From assembly GCF_009602465.1 (NCBI RefSeq), contig NZ_WBKP01000038.1:1-38560 (forward strand): DNA of 38,560 nucleotides, in the 5' to 3' direction. Positions 25,416 through 32,800 of the stretch are shown here, in pieces. The notes beneath the pieces were generated by a model. That model did no database searches. It was not told the DNA's origin and saw only the letters and a program-made list of their open reading frames with translations. Position 1 is the first letter of the stretch. Each line of letters opens with the position of its first letter. Made by a program: the position numbers and the translations under genes. Source of the DNA: Cumulibacter manganitolerans (GTDB lineage Bacteria; Actinomycetota; Actinomycetes; Mycobacteriales; Antricoccaceae).

Positions 25416-26288
25416 CTAGTGGGTGCCGACCCAGCGCGCGACGCGCTCGGCCACCGGATCGGGGAAGCGCGCCCAGGTGAAGTGGTCGGGCCTGGCCAGC
25501 TGGCTGGACCCGGTGAAGCGCCAGCGGTCGACCACGGCCGACGGAGCCTTGGCGAGCAGCTGCTCCGCCGCGGACGGGGGCGCCAGGGCGTCGTTCTGCA
25601 CCGTGATGCTCAGGACCGGAAGTGCCATCGCGCCCAGCCCCGTCTCCAGATCGGCGAACGCGTCACGGGGCTCGAAACGGCCGGTGCGTCCCAGGTGCAC
25701 CCAGTCGGCCATCAGCGTCCGGGGCTGCGTGCCACCGAAGCCGAACCGGCGCCCCGGCCAGTAGCCGATCGTTCGAGTCACCACGTCGACGGCGGTGATC
25801 GCCGCCAGCATGCCGAGGCGGCGCGGCCCCACGGCGAACGCCTTCCACCAGACGGTGCCCGCGGCGACGAGGGCGACGCCCGCCACCGGGCGGCTGCCGG
25901 ACGCCGCGAACAGCATCGCGACATGGCCGCCGAGGCTGTGGCCGAGCAGCACGATCCGCGAGCCGCGAAATGCGTGGTGGACGGCGTCGTACACCCGCGG
26001 CAGGTCCTGCTCGACCATCGCCGCGTAGCCGAAGTCGACCCGTTTGGACATCGTCGGGACGCTGTCGCCGTGCGCCCGCTGGTCGGCCACCGCGACGTTC
26101 AGGCCGCGGGAGTTCAGCGCCGCGGCGAGACGCCGGTAGAACCGGGCGGGGGTGCCCATCGCCGGGAGCACGAGCAGGACGGGAGCCGTGGCCACCGGAC
26201 CCTTGTGCAGGTGCACGGCCAGCCGGTTGCCGCCCTCGGTCGGCACGTGCAGGACGTCGTCCGGCTCGATTCCGCTCACCACGCTCAC
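25416..26288 (-). CDS. Alpha/beta hydrolase
   Basis: 290-residue serine hydrolase. The nucleophile elbow is LGHSLGGHVAM (Ser of GHSLGG about residue 116). An oxyanion strand LLVLPAMGTPARFYRRLA, an acid candidate in SITVQNDALAPP and a His in RPDHFTWARFP complete a plausible triad. The DQRAHGDS segment is typical of YheT/lysophospholipase-type members. GTG 26288 has AGGAGG 9 nt upstream; in-frame GTGs 6 and 9 nt later are also possible. It is divergent from a crotonase gene. The substrate is unknown. Confidence 0.85.
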   Translation of the reverse strand: MSVVSGIEPDDVLHVPTEGGNRLAVHLHKGPVATAPVLLVLPAMGTPARFYRRLAAALNSRGLNVAVADQRAHGDSVPTMSKRVDFGYAAMVEQDLPRVYDAVHHAFRGSRIVLLGHSLGGHVAMLFAASGSRPVAGVALVAAGTVWWKAFAVGPRRLGMLAAITAVDVVTRTIGYWPGRRFGFGGTQPRTLMADWVHLGRTGRFEPRDAFADLETGLGAMALPVLSITVQNDALAPPSAAEQLLAKAPSAVVDRWRFTGSSQLARPDHFTWARFPDPVAERVARWVGTH

Positions 26289-26400
26289 CTCCGGTCGCCT
26301 CCTACCCTATGGGGCGTGCGAGCCGGCCCGGAGCCGTACCTCGCCGGGTTTCGGTGGCGTGGCACAGTTAGGGCGAACGCCCCGAACGAGAGGACTGCCC

Positions 26401-27165
26401 GTGCCTGGAATCAACCTGCGCGACGCCGGTGATGGAATCCGGATTCTCAGCATCGACAACGCGAGCAAGAAGAACGCGCTTAACAATGCGCTCTGCATGG
26501 AGCTCTCCGGCAAGGTGCGTGAGCTGGCCGACGACAAGCAGGCCCGCGTCGCCATCGTCACCGGCGAGGGGGGCGCCTTCTGCGCCGGCGCCGACCTGCC
26601 CGACGTCTTCGGCACGATGGGCGACGACGTCAACGACATCCGCGACCACCTCGGCGACGTCGTCTACCAGAGCTTCCTCGGGCTGCGCGACCTGAAGATC
26701 CCGGTCATCTCGGCCGTCGAGGGTCCCGCGGTGGGCGCCGGGCTGAACATGGCGCTTGCTGCGGACGTCGTCATCGCCTCGCCGACCGCCGACTTCGCCG
26801 CCACCTTCTCCAAGATCGGGCTGCACCAGGGCGGCGGCTGCACGCCGTTGCTGGTCGAGGCGCTCGGCCGGCAGCGCGCGATGAAGCTGCTGCTCGAGGG
26901 CGGCCGGCTGACCGGGCAGGAGGCGTACGACCTCGGCCTCGTCGCCGCGCTCGCCGACGACCCGATGGATGCGGCGCTCGAGCTGGCGAAGACGACGGCC
27001 GGCCTGGATCCGCGGCTGTCGCGCAACATCAAGACCGCCGTGAAGCTCTCGGTCGAGTCGGGGTTCGACGCGGCCCTGCAGTTCGAGACCTGGGCGCAGG
27101 CCTACACCGCCACCCAGCCGGGCATCCAGAAGATGATTGAGCGGCTGAGCAAGCGCTCGAAGTAG
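26401..27165 (+). CDS. Crotonase-superfamily protein (enoyl-CoA hydratase/isomerase-like)
   Basis: 254 residues with oxyanion-hole motifs AFCAGADLPDVF and EGPAVGAGLNMALAADVV. Alignment to rat crotonase puts Asn and Phe at the two catalytic Glu positions, and the third block reads IGLHQGGGCTPLL. It is probably not a simple hydratase; isomerase, hydrolase or non-canonical hydratase are possible. GTG 26401 follows GAGAGG. It appears monocistronic, facing the convergent crotonase gene with only 4 nt between stops. Confidence 0.85.
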   Translation: MPGINLRDAGDGIRILSIDNASKKNALNNALCMELSGKVRELADDKQARVAIVTGEGGAFCAGADLPDVFGTMGDDVNDIRDHLGDVVYQSFLGLRDLKIPVISAVEGPAVGAGLNMALAADVVIASPTADFAATFSKIGLHQGGGCTPLLVEALGRQRAMKLLLEGGRLTGQEAYDLGLVAALADDPMDAALELAKTTAGLDPRLSRNIKTAVKLSVESGFDAALQFETWAQAYTATQPGIQKMIERLSKRSK

Positions 27166-27169
27166 CCCG

Positions 27170-27895
27170 TCAGCGGCCGGTGAAGACCGGCGTGCGCTTC
27201 TCGGCCCGCGCCGCTCGCCCCTCCGCGACGTCCTCGCTGGCGAAGCACGCGTGGAAGTCGGCGACCAGCGACGGGTCGTCGACGCCCAGCGCGGGGTTGT
27301 TCAGCACCCGCTTGCTGTAGGCCAGCGACAGCGGCGCCAGGGTGGCGATCTCGGTCGCCCAGGCCAGGGCGTCGTCGAGATCGCCCTCGCGGTCGACCAG
27401 TCCGGCGATGACGGCCTCGTCGCGCTCGATCCGCCCCGCGCCGATCAGCAGCCGACGGGCCACGCCGCCGCCCGCGAGCTCGCTGAGCCGGCGGATCGTC
27501 CAGGGGTCGACGGCGAGCCCGTTGCGCGCGGTCGGCACGCCGAAGACGGCGCGCTCGTCGGCGACCCGCAGGTCGCAGGCGAGCGCGAGCTGGGTGCCGG
27601 CGCCGATCGCCGGTCCGTTGACCGCGGCGACGACGGGCATCGGGCTGGTCAGGATCGCGTCGAACAGCCCGTAGAGCGCGGTGAGGAACACGTCGTCGTA
27701 CACGGCGTCCAGGTCGGCGCCCGAGCAGAAGCTGGTGCCCTCGCCGGTGATCACGGCGGCCCGGGCCCCGCGCGACGCCTTCTCGTGCACGACCTCGCCG
27801 AGCATGTCGCACAGCTCGGCGTTGAGCGCGTTGCGCCGATCCGGCCGGTTCAGCGTGATGACGGCGACATCACCGTCGTCGTGGTGGTTCAGCAT
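27170..27895 (-). CDS. Crotonase-superfamily protein, last gene of the pxp operon
   Basis: 241-residue crotonase-fold protein with SFCSGADLDAVYDD and NGPAIGAGTQLALACDLRVA. The positions of the catalytic Glu pair hold Gln and Thr, so hydration by the classical mechanism is unlikely. ATG 27895 follows GGAGA. The gene starts 38 nt after pxpC, so it is likely part of the acyl-CoA dehydrogenase-pxpABC operon. Its proximity to pxpABC suggests a CoA-ester step linked to the oxoprolinase or carboxyltransferase product, as inference. Confidence 0.85.
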   Translation of the reverse strand: MLNHHDDGDVAVITLNRPDRRNALNAELCDMLGEVVHEKASRGARAAVITGEGTSFCSGADLDAVYDDVFLTALYGLFDAILTSPMPVVAAVNGPAIGAGTQLALACDLRVADERAVFGVPTARNGLAVDPWTIRRLSELAGGGVARRLLIGAGRIERDEAVIAGLVDREGDLDDALAWATEIATLAPLSLAYSKRVLNNPALGVDDPSLVADFHACFASEDVAEGRAARAEKRTPVFTGR

Positions 27896-27933
27896 GGCGT
27901 CTCCAGGCTCGAGGTCGGGTGGACGATGCCAAC

Positions 27934-28788
27934 CTATCCCGCGCGGAAGCGCACCGGGTGCCCGGGACGCGCCTGCGCGAGGTCCGGCAGGCTGGCCCGG
28001 CGGACGACGGCCAGCACCGGATATCCGCCCGTCGTGGGGGTGTCGGCGAGGAAGCACACCGGCGTCCCGATCGGCGGTATCTGCACGGCGCCCTGCATGA
28101 GGCCCTCGCTGGGCAGCTCGCCGTCACGGCACCGCTCGAGGTGCGGTCCGTCGAGCCGGACGCCGATGCGGTCGGAGTCCGGGGTGACGACGTACCTGCC
28201 GCGCAGCAGCACCGACCACGCGGCGTCGGTGAACCAGTCGGCGCGCGGCCCGCGATCGACCACGAGCTCGGTGACGTCGGGCGGCTCGGTGGCGGGGAAC
28301 ACGTCGTGGCCGGCCGGCGGCTCGTCGGGCACGTCGCCCACGTCGAGGACATCGCCCTTGCGCAGCGGATCGGGCCCGATGCCGCCCAGGGTGTCGGTGG
28401 ACCGGGAGCCGAGCAGCAGCGGTGCGTCGATGCCGCCGCGGACGGCGAGGTAGTTGCGCATGCCGCGCTCGGGGACGCCGATCGCGACCACGCCGCCGTG
28501 CGGCACGAAGAAGGCGGTGCGCACCCCGACCGGCAGGCCGTCGACCGTGACGGCGACGGTCGGCCCCGTGACGGTCATCCAGGCCGAGCGGCTGCTGCGC
28601 AGGCTGAGCCCACCGAGGGTGGTCTCGAGGCAGGCGGCGCCCGCCGGGTTGCCGAGGATCCGGTTGGCGAGGGCGTAGGCGCGCATGTCGGCCGCGCCGG
28701 AGCGACCGACGCCCAGGTAGGCGTTGCCGGGCCGGCCGCGGTCCTGCACCGTCGTGCGGCCGCCGGGGGCGAGGATCACGATGCTCAT
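27934..28788 (-). CDS. pxpC: 5-oxoprolinase subunit PxpC (KipA-like, biotin-dependent carboxyltransferase family)
   Basis: 284-residue subunit of the PxpABC complex, which opens 5-oxoproline to glutamate with ATP in bacteria. It shows the family N-terminal signature TTVQDRGRPGNAYLGVGRSG, the CLETTLGG block, the NYLAVRGGI segment and the C-terminal GAVQIPPIGTPVCFLADTPT with TGGYPVLAVV. ATG 28788 overlaps the pxpB stop (ATGA), showing coupling. Earlier annotations call this family allophanate hydrolase subunit 2 or urea amidolyase-type. The company of PxpB and PxpA favours oxoprolinase. Confidence 0.9.
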   Translation of the reverse strand: MSIVILAPGGRTTVQDRGRPGNAYLGVGRSGAADMRAYALANRILGNPAGAACLETTLGGLSLRSSRSAWMTVTGPTVAVTVDGLPVGVRTAFFVPHGGVVAIGVPERGMRNYLAVRGGIDAPLLLGSRSTDTLGGIGPDPLRKGDVLDVGDVPDEPPAGHDVFPATEPPDVTELVVDRGPRADWFTDAAWSVLLRGRYVVTPDSDRIGVRLDGPHLERCRDGELPSEGLMQGAVQIPPIGTPVCFLADTPTTGGYPVLAVVRRASLPDLAQARPGHPVRFRAG

Positions 28789-29396
28789 CGGGCCTCGAAT
28801 CGCACCCGCATGCCGGGCCGCAGGAGGGCGGGCTCGGCGCGGGCGCCGTCCCACACATCGGTGTCGGTCCGCCCGAGCAGCTGCCAGCCGCCCGGCGACC
28901 GGCGCGGGTAGACGGCGGTGAAGCCGCCGGTCATGGCGACCGAGCCCGCGGGCACGGAGGTGCGCGGCGTCTTGCGGCGCGGGACGCGGAGCCGGTCGTC
29001 CAGCCCGATGAGGTAGGCGAAGCCGGGTGAGAACCCGTTGAAGGCGACCGTGTACTCGGTGCCGGAGTGGATCGCGACGACCTCCTCGACCGGCAGCCCG
29101 GTCAACGTGGCGACGTCCTGCAGGTCCGCGCCGTCGTACGTCACCGGGATGCGCGCGACCTCCCGGCCGGCCTGCTCCGGCGCCGCGGCCTCGATGCGCC
29201 GCAGGGCCGGCAGCGCGTCGCCGAGCGCCTGCCGGTCGACGAACGACACGAGCACCGTCACGGCGGCCGGCACGATGTCCTCGACGCCGGACGGCGGCGC
29301 GGCCCGCAGCGCCGCGTACAGCCCGAGCACCTCGTCGATCGAGCCGACCTCCAGGAGGACGGCGCGCTCGCCGTACGGCAGCACCGTCGGCGTCAT
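28785..29396 (-). CDS. pxpB: 5-oxoprolinase subunit PxpB (KipI-like)
   Basis: 203-residue subunit of 5-oxoprolinase, close to the family's usual length. The conserved NGFSPGFAYLIGLDDRL core and the PRTSVPAGSVAM segment with GGWQLLGRTD identify it. Start and stop overlap both neighbours by 4 nt, so PxpA, PxpB and PxpC are produced from one translationally coupled unit. The alternative name is allophanate hydrolase subunit 1. Confidence 0.9.
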   Translation of the reverse strand: MTPTVLPYGERAVLLEVGSIDEVLGLYAALRAAPPSGVEDIVPAAVTVLVSFVDRQALGDALPALRRIEAAAPEQAGREVARIPVTYDGADLQDVATLTGLPVEEVVAIHSGTEYTVAFNGFSPGFAYLIGLDDRLRVPRRKTPRTSVPAGSVAMTGGFTAVYPRRSPGGWQLLGRTDTDVWDGARAEPALLRPGMRVRFEAR

Positions 29397-30148
29397 GCGA
29401 AGGCGGCGAGCTCGATGCTCGCCTCGCTGAGGGCACGGCGTACCGCGCTCGCGGTCGCGACCGCGGTGGGGGTGTCCCCGTGCACGCACAGCGAGTCGGG
29501 GGCCACCTCCAGGACGGAGCCGTCGAGCGCGACGACGGTGTGCTCGCGCGCCATCCGGACCGCGCGGTCGGCGATCTGCTGCGCGTCGGTGAGCTTGCCT
29601 CCGGCGGTGCCGCGCGGCGCGAGCCGGCCCTCGGGGGTGTAGGCGCGGTCGGGGAACGCCTCGTGCACGACGGGCAGGCCCTCCGCCGCGGCCAGGTCCA
29701 GCCACACCGCGCCGGGCAGGCCCATGACCGGCAGCTCCCGGCCGAACAGCCGCAGGGCCTCGACGACGGCGCGCGCCTGCGGCTCGTGGTGCACGATCGT
29801 GTTGTACAGGGCGCCGTGCGGCTTGACGTACCGCACGCGGGTGCCCGCCGACCGGGCGATCCCGTCGAGCGCGTGCAGCTGGTAGAGGACGTCGGCGGTC
29901 AGCTCGGGCGGCTCGACGTCGACGAACCGGCGTCCGAAGCCGATGAGGTCGCGGTAGGCGACGTGCGCCCCGATCGCGGCGCCGGTCGAGGCCGCGATCC
30001 GGCACACCTTGAGCATCTGGGTGGGGTCACCGGCGTGGAATCCGCACGCGACGTTCGCCGAGGTGACGATGCGCAGCAGCGCCTCGTCGTCGGTCATCGC
30101 CCACTGCCCGAGACCTTCGCCGAGGTCCGCGTTCAGGTCGATGCTCAT
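29393..30148 (-). CDS. pxpA: 5-oxoprolinase subunit PxpA (LamB/YcsF family)
   Basis: 251-residue TIM-barrel-like catalytic subunit of 5-oxoprolinase, with IDLNADLGEGLG at the N terminus, NVACGFHAGDPTQM, GAHVAYRDLIGFGRRF and VKPHGALYN. All are signature blocks of the YcsF family. ATG 30148 lies 17 nt after the acyl-CoA dehydrogenase stop. The Pxp genes normally handle 5-oxoproline damage; their joint operon with acyl-CoA enzymes is unusual. Confidence 0.91.
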   Translation of the reverse strand: MSIDLNADLGEGLGQWAMTDDEALLRIVTSANVACGFHAGDPTQMLKVCRIAASTGAAIGAHVAYRDLIGFGRRFVDVEPPELTADVLYQLHALDGIARSAGTRVRYVKPHGALYNTIVHHEPQARAVVEALRLFGRELPVMGLPGAVWLDLAAAEGLPVVHEAFPDRAYTPEGRLAPRGTAGGKLTDAQQIADRAVRMAREHTVVALDGSVLEVAPDSLCVHGDTPTAVATASAVRRALSEASIELAAFA

Positions 30149-30164
30149 CGCGCCTCCGTTCCGG

Positions 30165-31307
30165 CTACTTGGCGAGGTGGCGGGAGATGACCAGCCGCTG
30201 GATCTGGTTGGTGCCCTCGAAGATCTGCATGACCTTCACCTCGCGCATGAACCGCTCGACCGGGAAGTCCTTGGTGTAGCCGGCGCCGCCGAGCACCTGG
30301 ACGGCGTCGGTCGTCACCCGCATCGCGTTGTCGGTGCAGATCAGCTTGGCGACCGAGGCCTCCTTGGAGAACGGGCGCCCGGCGTCCTTGAGGCGGGCGG
30401 CGTGCAGGTAGGTGGCGCGTGCGCTGCTGACCGCGGCCTCCATGTCGGCGAGCAGGAACCCGAGGCCCTGGTGGTCGATGATCTTGCGCCCGAAGGTGGT
30501 GCGCTCCTTGGCGTACGCGACGGCGTTGTCGAGCGCTGCCTGCGCGACGCCGACGGCGCACGCGGCGATGCCGAGCCGGCCGGAGTCGAGTCCCGCGAGC
30601 GCGATCGGCAGGCCCTGCCCCTCCTCGCCGATCCGCTGGCCGGTCTCGATGCGCACGTTGTCGAAGCGCATCGTGGTGGTGGTCGAGCTCATCAGCCCCA
30701 TCTTGTCCTCGGGCTTGTCGGCGCTCAGGCCGGGCGCGTCGCCGGGGACGTTGAAGCAGGTGATGCCGCGGCCGCCGTCGTCGGATGTGCGCAGCATGGT
30801 GATGTAGTAGTCGGCGTGGCCGCCGTGGGTGATCCACGCCTTGGCGCCGTTGGCCAGGTAGCCGTCACCGTCGCGGGTGGCCCGCGCGATCATCGCGGCC
30901 GGGTCGGAGCCGGCGTGCGGTTCCGACAGGCAGTAGGCGCCGAGCGTCCTGCCCCCGAGCATGTCCGGCAGCCACGCCTCGCGCTGCTCGTCGGTGCTGA
31001 ACATCGACGCGATGCCGCAGGTCAGGGCGTGCACGCTGGTGCCGATCGCGACCGCCGCCCAGCGGGCCGCGATCTCCTCGAGGACCTGCAGGTAGACCTC
31101 GTACGGCTGGCCCCCGCCACCATGCTCCTCGGCGAACGGTAGGCCGAGCAGGCCGGCCTCACCGAGGGCGGTGAACGCCTCGCGCGGGAAGCGCTCCTCG
31201 CGCTCGTAGCGGGCCGCCTTCGGCAGCAGCTCCTTGTCGGCGATCTCCCGGGTGAGCGCGATGAGATCCGCGCCCTCCTCGGTCGGCATGAGTCGCTGCA
31301 CCGCCAT
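30165..31307 (-). CDS. Acyl-CoA dehydrogenase, first gene of the pxp operon
   Basis: 380-residue FAD acyl-CoA dehydrogenase with YCLSEPHAGSDPAAM, YLANGAKAWITHGGHAD and the catalytic Glu motif QIFEGTNQIQRLVISRHL. It contains the LGGAGYTKDFPVERFMRE block typical of short/branched-chain members. ATG 31307 has GGGGGAAG upstream. An inverted repeat 17 nt upstream (31324-31341) is a probable operator. The gene heads a leftward operon with pxpA, pxpB, pxpC and a crotonase gene. The substrate cannot be inferred. Confidence 0.91.
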   Translation of the reverse strand: MAVQRLMPTEEGADLIALTREIADKELLPKAARYEREERFPREAFTALGEAGLLGLPFAEEHGGGGQPYEVYLQVLEEIAARWAAVAIGTSVHALTCGIASMFSTDEQREAWLPDMLGGRTLGAYCLSEPHAGSDPAAMIARATRDGDGYLANGAKAWITHGGHADYYITMLRTSDDGGRGITCFNVPGDAPGLSADKPEDKMGLMSSTTTTMRFDNVRIETGQRIGEEGQGLPIALAGLDSGRLGIAACAVGVAQAALDNAVAYAKERTTFGRKIIDHQGLGFLLADMEAAVSSARATYLHAARLKDAGRPFSKEASVAKLICTDNAMRVTTDAVQVLGGAGYTKDFPVERFMREVKVMQIFEGTNQIQRLVISRHLAK

Positions 31308-31323
31308 GGCTTCCCCCGTTGTG

Positions 31324-31341
31324 AGTTAATCGGCACTAACT
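31324..31341. promoter_or_regulatory. Inverted repeat AGTTA-N8-TAACT before the pxp operon
   Basis: On the minus strand the site reads AGTTAGTGCCGATTAACT. Its arms are perfect and it lies 17 nt upstream of the acyl-CoA dehydrogenase start. It overlaps the last codon and stop of the upstream gene. The symmetry resembles TetR- or GntR-type operators near fatty-acid catabolic genes. Confidence 0.5.
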
Positions 31342-32024
31342 GAGGCTGAGTTTACCGCCTGGTCCGCGGTGGTCTGCTCCTCCTCGACCCGCTTCTTGAT
31401 CCGCCCCATCCCCGGCAGCGAGCCGAGCATCTCGTTGAGCTCCTTGGAGACCATCAGCAGGTCGCGGATGTCCGGGCCGACGGTGTCCAGGGTCGCCAGC
31501 ATCGGCAGGATGTCGGTGCGCAGCGCCTCCATCAGCGCCGGCGTGGTGTCGATGAGGTGCACCATCGCCTGGACCTCGTCGGGGCTCGTGGAGCCGGCGA
31601 GCGCATCGAGGGTCGGGCGAAGCCGGCCGAGCGACGGCTCCAGACCGTCCAGCAGGGCGCTCGTGCGGGCGGTGAGCGAGGCGGCCCCGTCGAGGATCGG
31701 GTGGGTCCGGGCCACGGCGTCACCGGCCTGCTCGATGACCGGTCCCACCTCGGTCACCGACGCGGTGGCGGCCCGCACGAGCCCGTCGGCCTGGGCGACC
31801 GAGCGCGCGGCCTGGTCGAGGACCGCGTCGGCGCGGTCGACCGACTCGGTGGCCCGCGCCGCGACCAGGTCGATCCGGTCGACGAGCTGGTGTACCCGCT
31901 CCACGAGGTCCTCGGCCGACGCGACCACCGCGGCGGCGCGCGGGACCAGCTCGCTGATGGTGTCGATGGTCGAGCCGACCCATCCGACGGCGTGGACGAG
32001 GTCGGCAGGCGCTGGAAGTCGCAT
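31326..32024 (-). CDS. Predicted helical coiled-coil protein, unknown function
   Basis: 232-residue protein I cannot assign. Between about residues 15 and 160 it is an almost continuous Ala/Val/Asp-rich amphipathic helix with heptad-like spacing (VERVHQLVDRIDLVAARATE, VDRADAVLDQAARSVAQAD, VIEQAGDAVARTHPILDGAA), then a Gly/Pro-containing helical tail. The start MRLPAPADLV resembles other actinobacterial proteins of this shape whose function is not established. No signal or membrane segment is evident apart from a weak N-terminal amphipathic stretch. ATG 32024 lacks a good ribosome site. The stop overlaps a probable operator for the next operon. Confidence 0.7.
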   Translation of the reverse strand: MRLPAPADLVHAVGWVGSTIDTISELVPRAAAVVASAEDLVERVHQLVDRIDLVAARATESVDRADAVLDQAARSVAQADGLVRAATASVTEVGPVIEQAGDAVARTHPILDGAASLTARTSALLDGLEPSLGRLRPTLDALAGSTSPDEVQAMVHLIDTTPALMEALRTDILPMLATLDTVGPDIRDLLMVSKELNEMLGSLPGMGRIKKRVEEEQTTADQAVNSASVSAD

Positions 32025-32076
32025 GCGCTCACGGTACGCGGCGAGTACCCACGGCGGCGGCGTACGACGAGGGCTC

Positions 32077-32784
32077 TCAGCCGAGCCAGACGAACACGCC
32101 TGCGCCGATGAAGGCGATAGCCCAGATGCGGTCCATGTTGACCCACGCCGTCCGCAGGATGCGCAGGCCGAAGATGCTGTAGACGGCCAGCGCGACGGTG
32201 GTCGCGACGACAAGCATCGACAAGCCGTGCACGATCGCGGCCAGGACGGCGGTCCAGAGGGAGCCCGACAGCGCGTGCTCCAGCACGTGGTCACCGCCCG
32301 AGCCGCCGGCGATGAACGGCGCGAGCATCAGGCCCGCACCGGTCGCGGTCGACATCAGGAAGGACCACCACGCGAGCTGGCGAGCCGACAGCCGCATCCC
32401 GACCCAGCGGAAGTGCCGTCTGCGCAGCAGCAGGTAGGTCCCGAACCCCACGAGCAGGACGGCGAGCACGCCGACCACCACGGCGCGGGTGGCCTGCGAG
32501 GCGAACACCGCGGTCGCCACGGCGACCGGCAGGACGGACAGCTCGTGGCCGACGGCGATGGGCAGCATCGAACGGACGATCGCCGCGCGATTGCGCTCCT
32601 GCAAGCCGAACGACGTGGCGAACAGCCAGCCCATGCCGGGGTTCAGGCCGTGGAAGGCACCCAGGCCGATGGCCGCGAGCAGGACGCCGGTGCGCGCGCC
32701 GCCGGTCGGGACGTCGCCGTGCGCCAGCAGCAGCTGCGCGTGCGCCGGCAGTGCAGCCAGGGCCGACCCGTCGAGCAGTGACAC
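32077..32784 (-). CDS. Polytopic membrane protein, possible metal transporter (NicO/HupE-like)
   Basis: 235 residues with about six hydrophobic helices. The N-terminal helix holds GAFHGLNPGMGWLFATSFGL, a His-x3-Asn-Pro-Gly motif that recalls the His-rich first helix of NicO/HupE/UreH-type transporters. A second His occurs in IAVGHELSVLPVAV and a third in AIVHGLSMLVV. GTG 32784 lies 16 nt after the methanethiol oxidase stop, so the two are probably one unit. A copper or other metal role for the SBP56 enzyme is inference. No close family is recognised. Confidence 0.65.
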   Translation of the reverse strand: MSLLDGSALAALPAHAQLLLAHGDVPTGGARTGVLLAAIGLGAFHGLNPGMGWLFATSFGLQERNRAAIVRSMLPIAVGHELSVLPVAVATAVFASQATRAVVVGVLAVLLVGFGTYLLLRRRHFRWVGMRLSARQLAWWSFLMSTATGAGLMLAPFIAGGSGGDHVLEHALSGSLWTAVLAAIVHGLSMLVVATTVALAVYSIFGLRILRTAWVNMDRIWAIAFIGAGVFVWLG

Positions 32785-32800
32785 GTCAGACCCGGTCGGG

